NCBI GenBank assembly: GCA_012269805.1
Contig: JAAXJP010000702.1
Location: forward strand, 1-6,784
DNA length: 6,784 nucleotides
From: Rubrivirga sp.
GTDB taxonomy: Bacteria; Bacteroidota; Rhodothermia; Rhodothermales; Rubricoccaceae
Direction: 5' to 3'
The translations under genes were made by a program, and so were the position numbers. The notes below the pieces were generated by a model. The model was not told where the DNA came from. It did no database searches and saw nothing but the letters and a program-made list of their open reading frames with translations. Shown in pieces: positions 1 through 6,592 of the stretch (within the stretch, counting starts at the first letter, position 1; every line of letters starts with the position of its first letter).

Positions 1-166
1 GTGGGGGGGCCGGCCGCGCGGAGGCCTGGGCCTGCGAGACCTCGTCCGCTGAGGGGAGGGCCGCCTGCGTCGTCCCGTACAGGATGATGCCGGCGAGGCC
101 GATGATGGGGAGGATGAGGGAGCGGGACACGGCGCGGGCGACGGATCGTGCGTCGGTATCGGCCAC
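1..166 (-). CDS. Partial small membrane-anchored protein, N-terminal part
   Basis: This reading frame runs off the left end of the window, so only its first 55 codons are visible. It starts at a GTG (bases 164-166); an in-frame TAG lies four codons upstream, so no earlier start is possible except a non-standard one. The product begins with a short polar stretch (ADTDARSVARAVSRS), then a hydrophobic segment (LILPIIGLAGIILYG, about residues 16-30), then an Ala/Pro-rich stretch. That layout fits an uncleaved signal anchor or single membrane segment with the rest outside. Third codon positions are almost all G or C, as in neighbouring genes, which supports real coding. It lies 49 nt downstream of the lipoprotein gene on the same strand and may share its transcript. 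The family is not recognisable from this fragment. Confidence 0.55.
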   Translation of the reverse strand, partial: MADTDARSVARAVSRSLILPIIGLAGIILYGTTQAALPSADEVSQAQASARPAPP

Positions 167-215
167 GCCGGGGCGATTCTAAATCCCCGATCTGCAAGCC
201 CTTCGCGACTTCGGC

Positions 216-872
216 TTAGAGGCCCGTCCCGTCGTCGGCCCAGCGGAGCCGGTCGCGCACGAGCGCCGCGCGCGGACCGAACCCGTCGCCCCAGTCGAGC
301 GGGTGGACCTGGAGGACGTAGAACGGGACGCCGGCGTGCGACCCGACGCGGACCGAGCCGGCCTCCTCGGCCCCCGAGAACGAGTACCCCTCGTCGACCC
401 ACGGCTCGGCGCCGTCGAGCGGGACGAGCGCGCCCCGACTCCCCACGGCCGCCCTCGCCAACCCGACGATCCCCTCGCGGTTGGGCTCCGACGGCACGAA
501 CAGGCTCACGAACGCTCGGTCCGGCCCATCACCCGTCGCCATGAACGCCGCCGCGCCCTCCCCCGACCCGAGCACGGTGTCGGTCCAGTCGGCCGGGACG
601 TACGTCGAGAACGGAAGGTCGAACTCGTCGAACCGGACGAGGCGGAGGTCGACGGGCTCGTCTGTGCCCTCGACGGAGATCGTCGCCGTGGTGGTCTCCG
701 GCCGGGCGGGCGCCCCGTCCGCTGAGCCAGCCCCGTCCGCCTCGGGGCCGAGGCCGGCGGTGTCGAGAGGCGTCGCGTCGGGGGGCGGAGTCCCGGGCGG
801 GTCCGTCGTCGCGGGTGCGTCGGGACCGCAGGCGGCGAGGAGAAGCGGGAGGACGAGAGCGAGGGCGCGCAT
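216..872 (-). CDS. Lipoprotein of unknown function
   Basis: A 218-residue predicted lipoprotein. The N-terminus is a short lipoprotein signal peptide with a lipobox at residues 12-15 (L-A-A-C), so Cys15 should be lipidated and become the mature N-terminus. Residues 16 to about 63 are rich in Pro, Ala, Thr, Asp and Gly and look like a disordered tether. A more ordered domain follows from about residue 64 to the end, with alternating hydrophobic strands and the segment FSTYVPADW near residues 88-96. That F/Y-x-x-P-x-x-W pattern recalls small PsbP- or LpqN-like lipoprotein domains, but this is only a resemblance by eye. No catalytic motif is visible. The ATG gives the complete signal peptide, which supports the start. 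It lies 55 nt downstream of ribBA on the same strand, and nothing in it suggests a role in riboflavin synthesis. Confidence 0.8.
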   Translation of the reverse strand: MRALALVLPLLLAACGPDAPATTDPPGTPPPDATPLDTAGLGPEADGAGSADGAPARPETTTATISVEGTDEPVDLRLVRFDEFDLPFSTYVPADWTDTVLGSGEGAAAFMATGDGPDRAFVSLFVPSEPNREGIVGLARAAVGSRGALVPLDGAEPWVDEGYSFSGAEEAGSVRVGSHAGVPFYVLQVHPLDWGDGFGPRAALVRDRLRWADDGTGL

Positions 873-891
873 GGCCGATCGGGCAGGGTGT

Positions 892-916
892 GGCCCGAAC
901 GTGAGCCCGTTCGGCC
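892..916 (-). other. Hairpin between ribBA and the lipoprotein gene
   Basis: CCGAAC (895-900) pairs with GTTCGG (909-914) around an 8-nt loop. The stem extends by two G-C pairs (892-893 with 915-916) if base 894 is bulged. It lies in the 55-nt gap just after the ribBA stop codon. No run of T follows on the minus strand, so it is not a standard intrinsic terminator. It could weaken read-through, protect an mRNA end, or be chance in such GC-rich DNA. Confidence 0.25.
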
Positions 917-927
917 CGTTCCTCTCC

Positions 928-2214
<1,287 letters not shown>

Positions 2215-2220
2215 GGGCGC

Positions 2221-2237
2221 CCCGCCGGCTAGGCGGG
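2221..2237 (-). other. Short GC hairpin over the yajC stop codon
   Basis: CCCGCC (2221-2226) and GGCGGG (2232-2237) form a perfect 6-bp stem around a 5-nt loop that contains part of the yajC stop codon. It fills most of the 14-nt gap before the ribBA start. No T-tract follows, and ribBA begins immediately, so termination is unlikely. It could affect ribBA translation initiation or be an accident of composition. Confidence 0.25.
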
Positions 2238-2543
2238 CTCGGTGGACGAGAGCGTGTACCCCACCTTCCCCTTATCGATCCGGAGCTTCGTGCCGCCGTC
2301 GACCTCGACGAGGATCGTCTTCTCGTCGACCTGGCGGATGGTGCCGTGGATGCCGCCGACGGTCACGACCTTGTCGCCCTTGGCGAGCCCGGCGACGAGC
2401 TCGCGGTGCTGCTTGGCCTGCTTGGCCTGCGGGCGGATCATCGTGAACCACATCACGAGGAAGAGGAGCCCGAGCAGGAGGAGCGGGTTGCCGAAGAGGC
2501 CGCCGCCAGCGGGGGCGGCCTGCGCGAGGGGGAACGTCAGCAT
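2229..2543 (-). CDS. yajC: Sec translocon accessory protein YajC
   Basis: A 104-residue inner-membrane protein of the YajC family, which associates with SecDF and the SecYEG channel in protein export. A short N-terminal stretch rich in Ala, Pro and Gly ([11 protein letters not shown]) leads into one membrane helix (about residues 19-35). The family hallmark [14 protein letters not shown] follows at 33-46, then a soluble domain with [14 protein letters not shown] (56-69). Length and order are typical. The frame stays open upstream to an ATG at 2829-2831, but that extension would run through the SRP RNA gene and reads as low-complexity Arg/Pro-rich sequence. The ATG at 2541-2543 gives the normal family N-terminus. 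It is followed closely by ribBA and preceded 35 nt upstream by the SRP RNA gene on the same strand, so two components of co-translational membrane targeting lie side by side. Confidence 0.96.
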   Translation of the reverse strand: MLTFPLAQAAPAGGGLFGNPLLLLGLLFLVMWFTMIRPQAKQAKQHRELVAGLAKGDKVVTVGGIHGTIRQVDEKTILVEVDGGTKLRIDKGKVGYTLSSTEPA

Positions 2544-2578
2544 CGCGGGTGCGAATCCTGGAAAGGGCCGGGATACGA

Positions 2579-2691
2579 CAGAGTGAGGGCACGCGATCCG
2601 TATCGCGCCGCTACGACCTCCTACCGTTGCTGCCGTCAGGCCCTGGCGGAGTTCAGAGGGAGCTGGCCGTACGGGACGTGCCCTCACTCTG
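2579..2691 (-). ncRNA. ffs: Signal recognition particle RNA, small bacterial type (4.5S RNA)
   Basis: The RNA that binds Ffh (SRP54) and its receptor FtsY to deliver nascent membrane proteins to the Sec channel. Read on the minus strand, the centre carries the conserved domain IV. CAGG (2645-2642) opposes AGCA (2631-2628), the two sides of the Ffh-binding internal loops. A GCC/GGC stem separates them from a UGAC tetraloop (2638-2635), and flanking CUCC and GGAG continue the stem. E. coli 4.5S RNA has the same layout with a GGAA loop. The two ends form a perfect 15-bp stem (2579-2593 with 2677-2691), and an inner CCGUA/UACGG helix (2598-2602 with 2670-2674) continues the rod. The about 113-nt length fits the small form without an Alu domain. 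Exact ends are set by the stem and could differ by a few bases. Cloverleaf or tmRNA features are absent. Confidence 0.9.
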
Positions 2692-2728
2692 CCGGCGGGC
2701 CGCGAAACACGTCGGGGCGGCCGGCAGA
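2688..2728. repeat. 9-bp inverted repeat at the 5' edge of the SRP RNA gene
   Basis: TCTGCCGGC (2688-2696) is repeated inverted as GCCGGCAGA (2720-2728) with a 23-nt spacer. The left arm overlaps the first bases of the SRP RNA closing stem. If transcription starts upstream of it, the leader could fold into this hairpin and compete with the mature stem until processing. It may also be a protein-binding site or coincidence. Confidence 0.3.
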
Positions 2729-2729
2729 T

Positions 2730-2737
2730 CGAAGGTA
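2730..2737 (-). promoter_or_regulatory. Possible -7 promoter element for ffs-yajC-ribBA
   Basis: On the minus strand this reads TACCTTCG, one mismatch from the Bacteroidota -7 consensus TAnnTTTG. A start a few bases downstream would give a leader of roughly 30 nt before the SRP RNA 5' end, requiring processing. No clear TTG box is present at the usual distance upstream; a TTCG lies about 22 nt away. The call rests on a single short motif. Confidence 0.25.
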
Positions 2738-2855
2738 CCCCGTGCCCAGCCGGATGTTGCGAAGGGCCTGGGAATCCGCTCTCCGCGCCCGCCTCGGCGC
2801 GAGCGCGGCACCACTCGGACGCTCGGCCCATATTCCCCCAAAGCCTCCGCCCCGC

Positions 2856-3929
2856 ATGCCGACTTCGCCGACCTCACGGTTCCGCTTCCTCGCGCTCGCC
2901 GCCCTGCTCGCGCTGGCGAGCGCCAGCGCCCAGCCGGTCCCGCTCGACTCGCTCGCGCGCGCCGCCGCCGAGGCGGACGGACTCCCTTCGCTTGTCGTCG
3001 GCGTCGTCGCGGGCGGCGAGCGGCACGTCGTGGGCGTCGGGACGGTCGGCGGCGCGGCGCCCGACGCGCACACGCCCTACGAGATCGGCTCCGTGTCGAA
3101 GGTCCTCACGGCCCTCGCGCTGGCGGACGCCGTCACCGACGGCGAGGTCGAGCTGACGACGCCGGTCGCGGACCTCCTCCCCGACACGCTCGAGGTCGCC
3201 GCGTCCGCCGCGGGACCGTACCGCCTCGTCGACCTCGCCACGCACACGTCGGGCCTGCCGCGGCTCCCAGGCGACCTCTTCACGGCGCCCGGCTTCGCCA
3301 TGGCCGACCCGTACACGCACTACGGCGCGGACCGGCTCCTGGCGTTCTTGGAGCGGGCTGAGGTCGAGACCGCGCCGGGCGAGACGTACGGGTACTCGAA
3401 CCTCGGCGCGGGCCTGCTCGGCTACGCCCTCGCCCGCCGCGATGGCACCGGCTACGCCGAGACGGTCCGCCGCCGCGTGCTCGCCCCCCTCGGCCTCGAC
3501 GCGACGACGCTCGACGCGCCCGAGGGCCTCGCCCCGGCCCACGGCGCCGACGGCGCGCCCGTCCCCCCCTGGACGTGGACCGACGCGACGGCCGGCGCCG
3601 GCGGCTGGCGCTCGACGGCGAGCGACCTCTTGACGCTCGCCGAGGCCGCCCTCGCCCCGTCCGCCTCGGCGCTTCCGGCGTCGCTGGCGCTGTCGCTCGA
3701 TCCCCAGATCCGGGCGCGCGACGACGTCGCCGTCGGGCTCGGGTGGCACCTCTCGCCGCTCGACCTCCGCACGATGGCGTGGCACAACGGGATGGTCGGA
3801 GGGTCGGCGTCGTTCCTCGGCGTCGTGCCTGAGGCGGGCGTGGCCGTGGTCGTGCTCACGAACCGCCAGGCGAGCGTCGACGCGCTCGGGGTCGAGGTCC
3901 TCCGCCGGCTCCTCGCGCGGGAGGAATAG
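2856..3929 (+). CDS. Secreted serine hydrolase, beta-lactamase class C / esterase family
   Basis: A 357-residue exported protein of the serine beta-lactamase-like family (class C beta-lactamases, D-alanyl-D-alanine peptidases, EstB-type esterases). A signal peptide covers about residues 1-25 (basic start, hydrophobic core, likely cleavage after ASA25). The three active-site motifs are present in order: SVSK with nucleophile Ser79 and Lys82, YSN at Tyr180-Asn182, and HNG at 310-312 in place of the KTG box. His in that third box is more common in esterases and peptidase-like members than in true cephalosporinases. The family segment LATHTSGLP (127-135) is also present. The substrate cannot be told from sequence, so antibiotic resistance should not be assumed. 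The open frame extends far upstream, but only the ATG at 2856 gives a signal peptide. It is transcribed away from ffs/yajC and lies 78 nt before purB. Confidence 0.92.
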   Translation: MPTSPTSRFRFLALAALLALASASAQPVPLDSLARAAAEADGLPSLVVGVVAGGERHVVGVGTVGGAAPDAHTPYEIGSVSKVLTALALADAVTDGEVELTTPVADLLPDTLEVAASAAGPYRLVDLATHTSGLPRLPGDLFTAPGFAMADPYTHYGADRLLAFLERAEVETAPGETYGYSNLGAGLLGYALARRDGTGYAETVRRRVLAPLGLDATTLDAPEGLAPAHGADGAPVPPWTWTDATAGAGGWRSTASDLLTLAEAALAPSASALPASLALSLDPQIRARDDVAVGLGWHLSPLDLRTMAWHNGMVGGSASFLGVVPEAGVAVVVLTNRQASVDALGVEVLRRLLAREE

Positions 3930-4007
3930 AGGCGAAGAGGCGCGCGGCGGGCGGCGCGGCAGCGTGGGCCCGCGTTTCTTCCGTCTCCCCTCCGCCCCGC
4001 GCCCGCC

Positions 4008-5306
4008 ATGATCGACCGCTACACCCGCCCCGACATGGGGGCGATCTGGACCGAAGACGCCCAGTACCAGGCCTGGCTCGACGTCGAGCTCGCCGCCTGC
4101 TGGGCCTGGGCCGAGGCGACCGGCCAGATCCCGCACGAGGACGTCGAGACGCTCTACGAGAACGCCTCGTTCAGCGTGAGCCGGATCCACGAGATCGAGG
4201 CCGAGACGCGGCACGACGTGGTCGCCTTTACGCGGGCCGTCAGCGAGACGCTCGGCGAGGAGCGGAAGTGGGTCCACTACGGCCTCACGTCGTCCGACGT
4301 CGTCGACACGGCGCAGTCGCTCCGGCTGCTCCGCGCCAACAAGATCCTGCGCGAGGGCCTCGTCCGCCTCGGCGAGGTGCTGGGGGCCCGGGCCCGCGAG
4401 CACAAGCACACCGTCTGCGTGGGCCGGACGCACGGCGTCCACGCCGAGCCGACGACGTTCGGTCTCAAGCTGGCGCGGTTCTACGACCAGGTCCAGCGCG
4501 ACCTCGAGCGGTTCGACGCGGCGGCCGAGGCGGTCCGGGTGGGCAAGCTGTCGGGCGCCGTCGGGACGTTCGCCAACATCCCGCCGGAGGTCGAGCGCCT
4601 GACGTGTGAGCGCCTCGGGCTGAAAGCCGCGCCGATCTCGACGCAGGTCCTCCCGCGCGACCTCCACGCCCAGTACCTCGCCGCGCTCGCGCTCATCGGC
4701 ACGACGATCGAGACGATCGCGGTCGAGATCCGCCACCTCCAGCGGAGCGAGGTCCTCGAGGCGGAGGAGGCGTTCGGGAAGGGGCAGAAGGGGTCGAGCG
4801 CGATGCCGCACAAGCGGAACCCGGTCGGCTCCGAGAACCTCACGGGCATGGCCCGGCTGATGCGCGGCTACATGGTGGCGGCCTACGAGAACGTGGCCCT
4901 CTGGCACGAGCGCGACATCAGCCACTCCTCGGTCGAGCGCGTCATCCTCCCCGACGCGACGATCGCGCTCGACTACGCCCTCGCCCGGCTCTCGCGCATC
5001 GTCGAGAACCTGACGGTCAACCCGGACCGGATGCTGGAGAACCTCGACCGGACGTACGGCCTCGTCTACAGCCAGCGGCTCCTCCTGATGCTCATCGAGA
5101 CGGGCCTCAGCCGCGAGGACGCCTACGACACCGTTCAGCCGCTCGCGATGGAGGCGTGGCGTGAGCGCCGGAGCTTCCGCGAGATCGTCGAGGGCGCCCC
5201 CGGCATCACGGCACACCTCTCGGCCGAGCAGATCGCCGACGCCTTCGACCCGGCCTACCACCAGGCGCAGGTGGGCGTCATCTTCGAGCGCGTCGGGCTG
5301 GGGTGA
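4008..5306 (+). CDS. purB: Adenylosuccinate lyase
   Basis: A 432-residue cytoplasmic enzyme of the fumarase/aspartase superfamily. It removes fumarate at two steps of purine synthesis: SAICAR to AICAR, and adenylosuccinate to AMP. The N-terminus [14 protein letters not shown] is typical of the short bacterial type (B. subtilis-like, about 430 residues). The signature [11 protein letters not shown] spans 262-272, with the catalytic serine of the flexible loop at Ser263. His69 (TRHD) and His142 ([10 protein letters not shown]) match the two catalytic histidines of the B. subtilis enzyme, each shifted by one. The conserved [11 protein letters not shown] segment is at 93-103. The protein looks complete. 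The start gives the canonical N-terminus, with a C-rich context and no Shine-Dalgarno sequence. It could be transcribed with the hydrolase upstream or from its own promoter in the 78-nt gap, where no clear promoter is seen. Confidence 0.97.
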   Translation: MIDRYTRPDMGAIWTEDAQYQAWLDVELAACWAWAEATGQIPHEDVETLYENASFSVSRIHEIEAETRHDVVAFTRAVSETLGEERKWVHYGLTSSDVVDTAQSLRLLRANKILREGLVRLGEVLGARAREHKHTVCVGRTHGVHAEPTTFGLKLARFYDQVQRDLERFDAAAEAVRVGKLSGAVGTFANIPPEVERLTCERLGLKAAPISTQVLPRDLHAQYLAALALIGTTIETIAVEIRHLQRSEVLEAEEAFGKGQKGSSAMPHKRNPVGSENLTGMARLMRGYMVAAYENVALWHERDISHSSVERVILPDATIALDYALARLSRIVENLTVNPDRMLENLDRTYGLVYSQRLLLMLIETGLSREDAYDTVQPLAMEAWRERRSFREIVEGAPGITAHLSAEQIADAFDPAYHQAQVGVIFERVGLG

Positions 5307-5320
5307 CGAGACGAGTGCGG

Positions 5321-5327
5321 TTTTTTT
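5321..5327 (+). terminator. T7 run after purB, doubtful terminator
   Basis: Seven consecutive T occur 15 nt after the purB stop, striking in such GC-rich DNA and in the right place for an intrinsic terminator. The preceding bases do not form a convincing stem; the best I find is a 4-bp CGTC/GACG pairing with a 10-nt loop that overlaps the end of purB. It may instead be part of the control region of the next gene. Confidence 0.25.
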
Positions 5328-5389
5328 GGCACCCTGTGTAACCACCCGGGCCGGAGCGCCGTCAGGCGGGCGCACCTTCGCCACGCCCC

Positions 5390-6382
5390 ATGCGCGCCCG
5401 CTCGCTCCGCTCGCCGCTCCGCCTCGCCTTCGTCCTGACGCTCCTGGCCGTCCCCCTGGTGGCCGCCGCCAGCCCGCCGCGCACGGCGCCAGCATCTGAG
5501 GCGACCGCGCCGGCCGCCGTTCTCTACGACCAGACGTTCCGGGTGCGCGCCGGCGGGGAGCTCCAGCTCGACCTAGGCAGCGAGAACGTCACCATCCGAA
5601 CCGTCCGCGGCGACCGGGCGCGTGTGGTGGTCGAGGGCACCGGGCGGGACGCCGAGTCGGAGTTCCAGCGGCGCCGGTTCTCGGCACGCGCCGAGCGCGG
5701 CGACCTCGTCGTGCGGACCGACCCGCCGCGCCGCTCGCCGCCGCGCCGCCGGCTCGACGCCCGCTTCCAGGTGACCGTCGAGGTCCCCCGCAGGTACTCC
5801 GCCGTCCTCGACCTCGGCTCCGGCAACGCCGACGTGGCCTCGCTCGACGGCGACGTCCGCGTCGACGCCGGGAGCGGCACCTTGCGGCTGGCCGACGTCG
5901 ACGGGAACGTGACGCTCGACGCCGGCTCTGGGAACGTCCGCCTCGGCGCCGTCCACGGTGACCTCCGGATCGACGCGGGTTCGGGCGACCTCGACGTCGA
6001 GCGCGTCGACGGCGTGCTCGCGGCCGACACCGGGTCGGGCCGCGTCCGGGTCGGCTCGGTCGGCGGGCCGGTCCACGTCGAGTCGGGCTCGGGCGGCGTC
6101 GAGTTGGGCATCCGGTCCCGCAGCGAGGTCGACGTCCGAGCCGGGAGCGGGTCGGTGGTGCTCCGCCTCGCGCGTGGCGCTGGATTCGACGTCGACCTTA
6201 GCGGCGGCTCCGTCCAGATCGACCGGGCGCTCGACTTCCGGGGCCGGACCGAGCGGCGGTCGGCACGCGGCGAGCTCGGCCGCGGCGGCGCCGAGCTCCG
6301 CGTCCGGTCCGGCAGCGGCGCCATCCGCCTCCTCGCCGACGGCGACGGGCGCCGCCAGCGGCGCGCCACGGACTGGCGCTAG
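5390..6382 (+). CDS. Secreted DUF4097-type repeat protein (putative adhesin-like beta-solenoid)
   Basis: A 330-residue exported protein. Residues 1 to about 27 form a signal peptide (basic start, hydrophobic core, cleavage near VAAA27). A first strand-rich part (about 45-135) contains GELQLDLGSENVTIRTV and RFQVTVEVP, as in DUF4097 proteins. From residue 138 come six exact 18-residue repeats, each with a Gly-Ser-Gly turn between short beta strands, for example VTLDAGSGNVRLGAVHGD. A diverged seventh unit follows, and a further GSG lies at 308-310. This pattern predicts a right-handed beta-solenoid outside the cytoplasm. The family is labelled putative adhesin in domain collections, but its molecular role is unproven, and no binding site or enzyme motif is visible. 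The Arg-rich C-terminus (RRQRRATDWR) is unusual. It lies 83 nt after purB and is followed by strong hairpins, so it is probably its own unit. Confidence 0.88.
   Translation: MRARSLRSPLRLAFVLTLLAVPLVAAASPPRTAPASEATAPAAVLYDQTFRVRAGGELQLDLGSENVTIRTVRGDRARVVVEGTGRDAESEFQRRRFSARAERGDLVVRTDPPRRSPPRRRLDARFQVTVEVPRRYSAVLDLGSGNADVASLDGDVRVDAGSGTLRLADVDGNVTLDAGSGNVRLGAVHGDLRIDAGSGDLDVERVDGVLAADTGSGRVRVGSVGGPVHVESGSGGVELGIRSRSEVDVRAGSGSVVLRLARGAGFDVDLSGGSVQIDRALDFRGRTERRSARGELGRGGAELRVRSGSGAIRLLADGDGRRQRRATDWR
5801..6124 (+). repeat. Six tandem 54-bp coding repeats (18-residue units)
   Basis: GSG triplets fall at residues 143, 161, 179, 197, 215 and 233 of the DUF4097-type protein, exactly 18 apart, with further diverged ones at 252 and 308. 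At DNA level the units are 54 bp but well diverged from one another apart from the GSG and flanking GTCGACG-type codons. This points to old duplication held by structure rather than recent slippage. Confidence 0.85.
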
Positions 6383-6409
6383 GCAGGTCGGCCCTCGGCC
6401 CCACCGACT

Positions 6410-6433
6410 GGCGGAGCCTCCGAGGCCTCCGCC
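6410..6433 (+). other. Hairpin downstream of the DUF4097-type gene
   Basis: GGCGGAG (6410-6416) pairs with CTCCGCC (6427-6433). Inside it CCT (6417-6419) pairs with AGG (6423-6425) around a 3-nt loop, with one bulged C. It lies 27 nt after the stop codon and directly before a stronger hairpin. No T-tract follows. It may form part of a tandem 3'-end structure. Confidence 0.35.
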
Positions 6434-6440
6434 GGGCCGA

Positions 6441-6479
6441 GTCCGCCTCGGCCGGCTTCGGGGCCCGGCCGAGGCGGGC
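6441..6479 (+). terminator. Strong hairpin, candidate terminator before nuoA
   Basis: CCGCCTCGGCCGG (6443-6455) and CCGGCCGAGGCGG (6465-6477) are perfect 13-bp inverted copies. The outer G6441-C6479 pair and a T-G wobble extend the stem, and the 9-nt loop contains TTCG. It is the strongest palindrome in the window, placed between the end of one plus-strand gene and the probable promoter of nuoA. There is no T-run on either side, so it is not a classical intrinsic terminator. It could act with the preceding hairpin as a 3'-end stabiliser or a U-less terminator. Confidence 0.45.
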
Positions 6480-6554
6480 GGAATCGGGCGTCGGCTTCCC
6501 GGGATGTCCACGTCCGTGGGGCAGGCCCGGACTCGCGCCGCATCCGGAGCGTCG

Positions 6555-6562
6555 TAGCTTTC
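6555..6562 (+). promoter_or_regulatory. nuoA: Possible -7 promoter element for the nuo operon
   Basis: TAGCTTTC differs only at the last base from the Bacteroidota -7 consensus TAnnTTTG. It lies 30 nt before the nuoA ATG, in a plausible position for a short leader. No TTG box stands at the expected distance upstream. A small palindrome, CCACG-TC-CGTGG (6508-6519), lies about 35 nt upstream and might be an operator, but is too short to call. Confidence 0.35.
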
Positions 6563-6592
6563 GAGGCCCCTCCTCCGCCTGCGGCGCCCTCG

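Larger units (their letters stand above)
2544..2855. other. 312-nt intergenic region between divergent yajC and the serine hydrolase gene
   Basis: No protein gene is supported here. Open frames crossing the region in both directions lack family similarity and extend real genes beyond their natural starts. The region holds the SRP RNA gene (about 2579-2691, minus strand), a candidate promoter motif and a 9-bp inverted repeat upstream of it, and about 120 nt (2738-2855) that must carry the control region of the divergent hydrolase gene. In that last part I see no clear promoter; a short AT-containing CATATT at 2829-2834 has no matching upstream box. Confidence 0.7.

Noticed and set aside
2215..2228. 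FMN riboswitch controlling ribBA
   Set aside because: The gap to yajC is only 14 nt, and no FMN-aptamer-like sequence appears upstream of yajC either.
2544..2831. Upstream extension of yajC to an ATG at 2829-2831
   Set aside because: It would add about 96 Arg/Pro-rich residues, cross the SRP RNA gene and bury the normal YajC N-terminus.
2346..2855. Upstream extension of the serine hydrolase into the yajC region
   Set aside because: The extension overlaps yajC and the SRP RNA antisense and would place the signal peptide in the middle of the protein.
5327..5342. Sigma-54 promoter (TTGGCAC followed by a -12 box)
   Set aside because: The -24-like TTGGCAC is present, but the -12 position reads GTAA instead of TTGC, so the essential GC is missing.
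5359..5368. GCCGTCAGGC, identical to ten bases of the SRP RNA tetraloop region
   Set aside because: The flanking CAGG/AGCA loop sequences and closing stems are absent here; a ten-base GC-rich match is expected by chance or simply forms a small hairpin.
2874..5495. An 873-codon open frame on the minus strand, antisense to the hydrolase and purB
   Set aside because: Its product is low-complexity, dominated by Arg, Glu, Asp, Val and Ala, with no domain. It is the mirror of two clear genes; strong G/C third positions keep the antisense frame free of stops.
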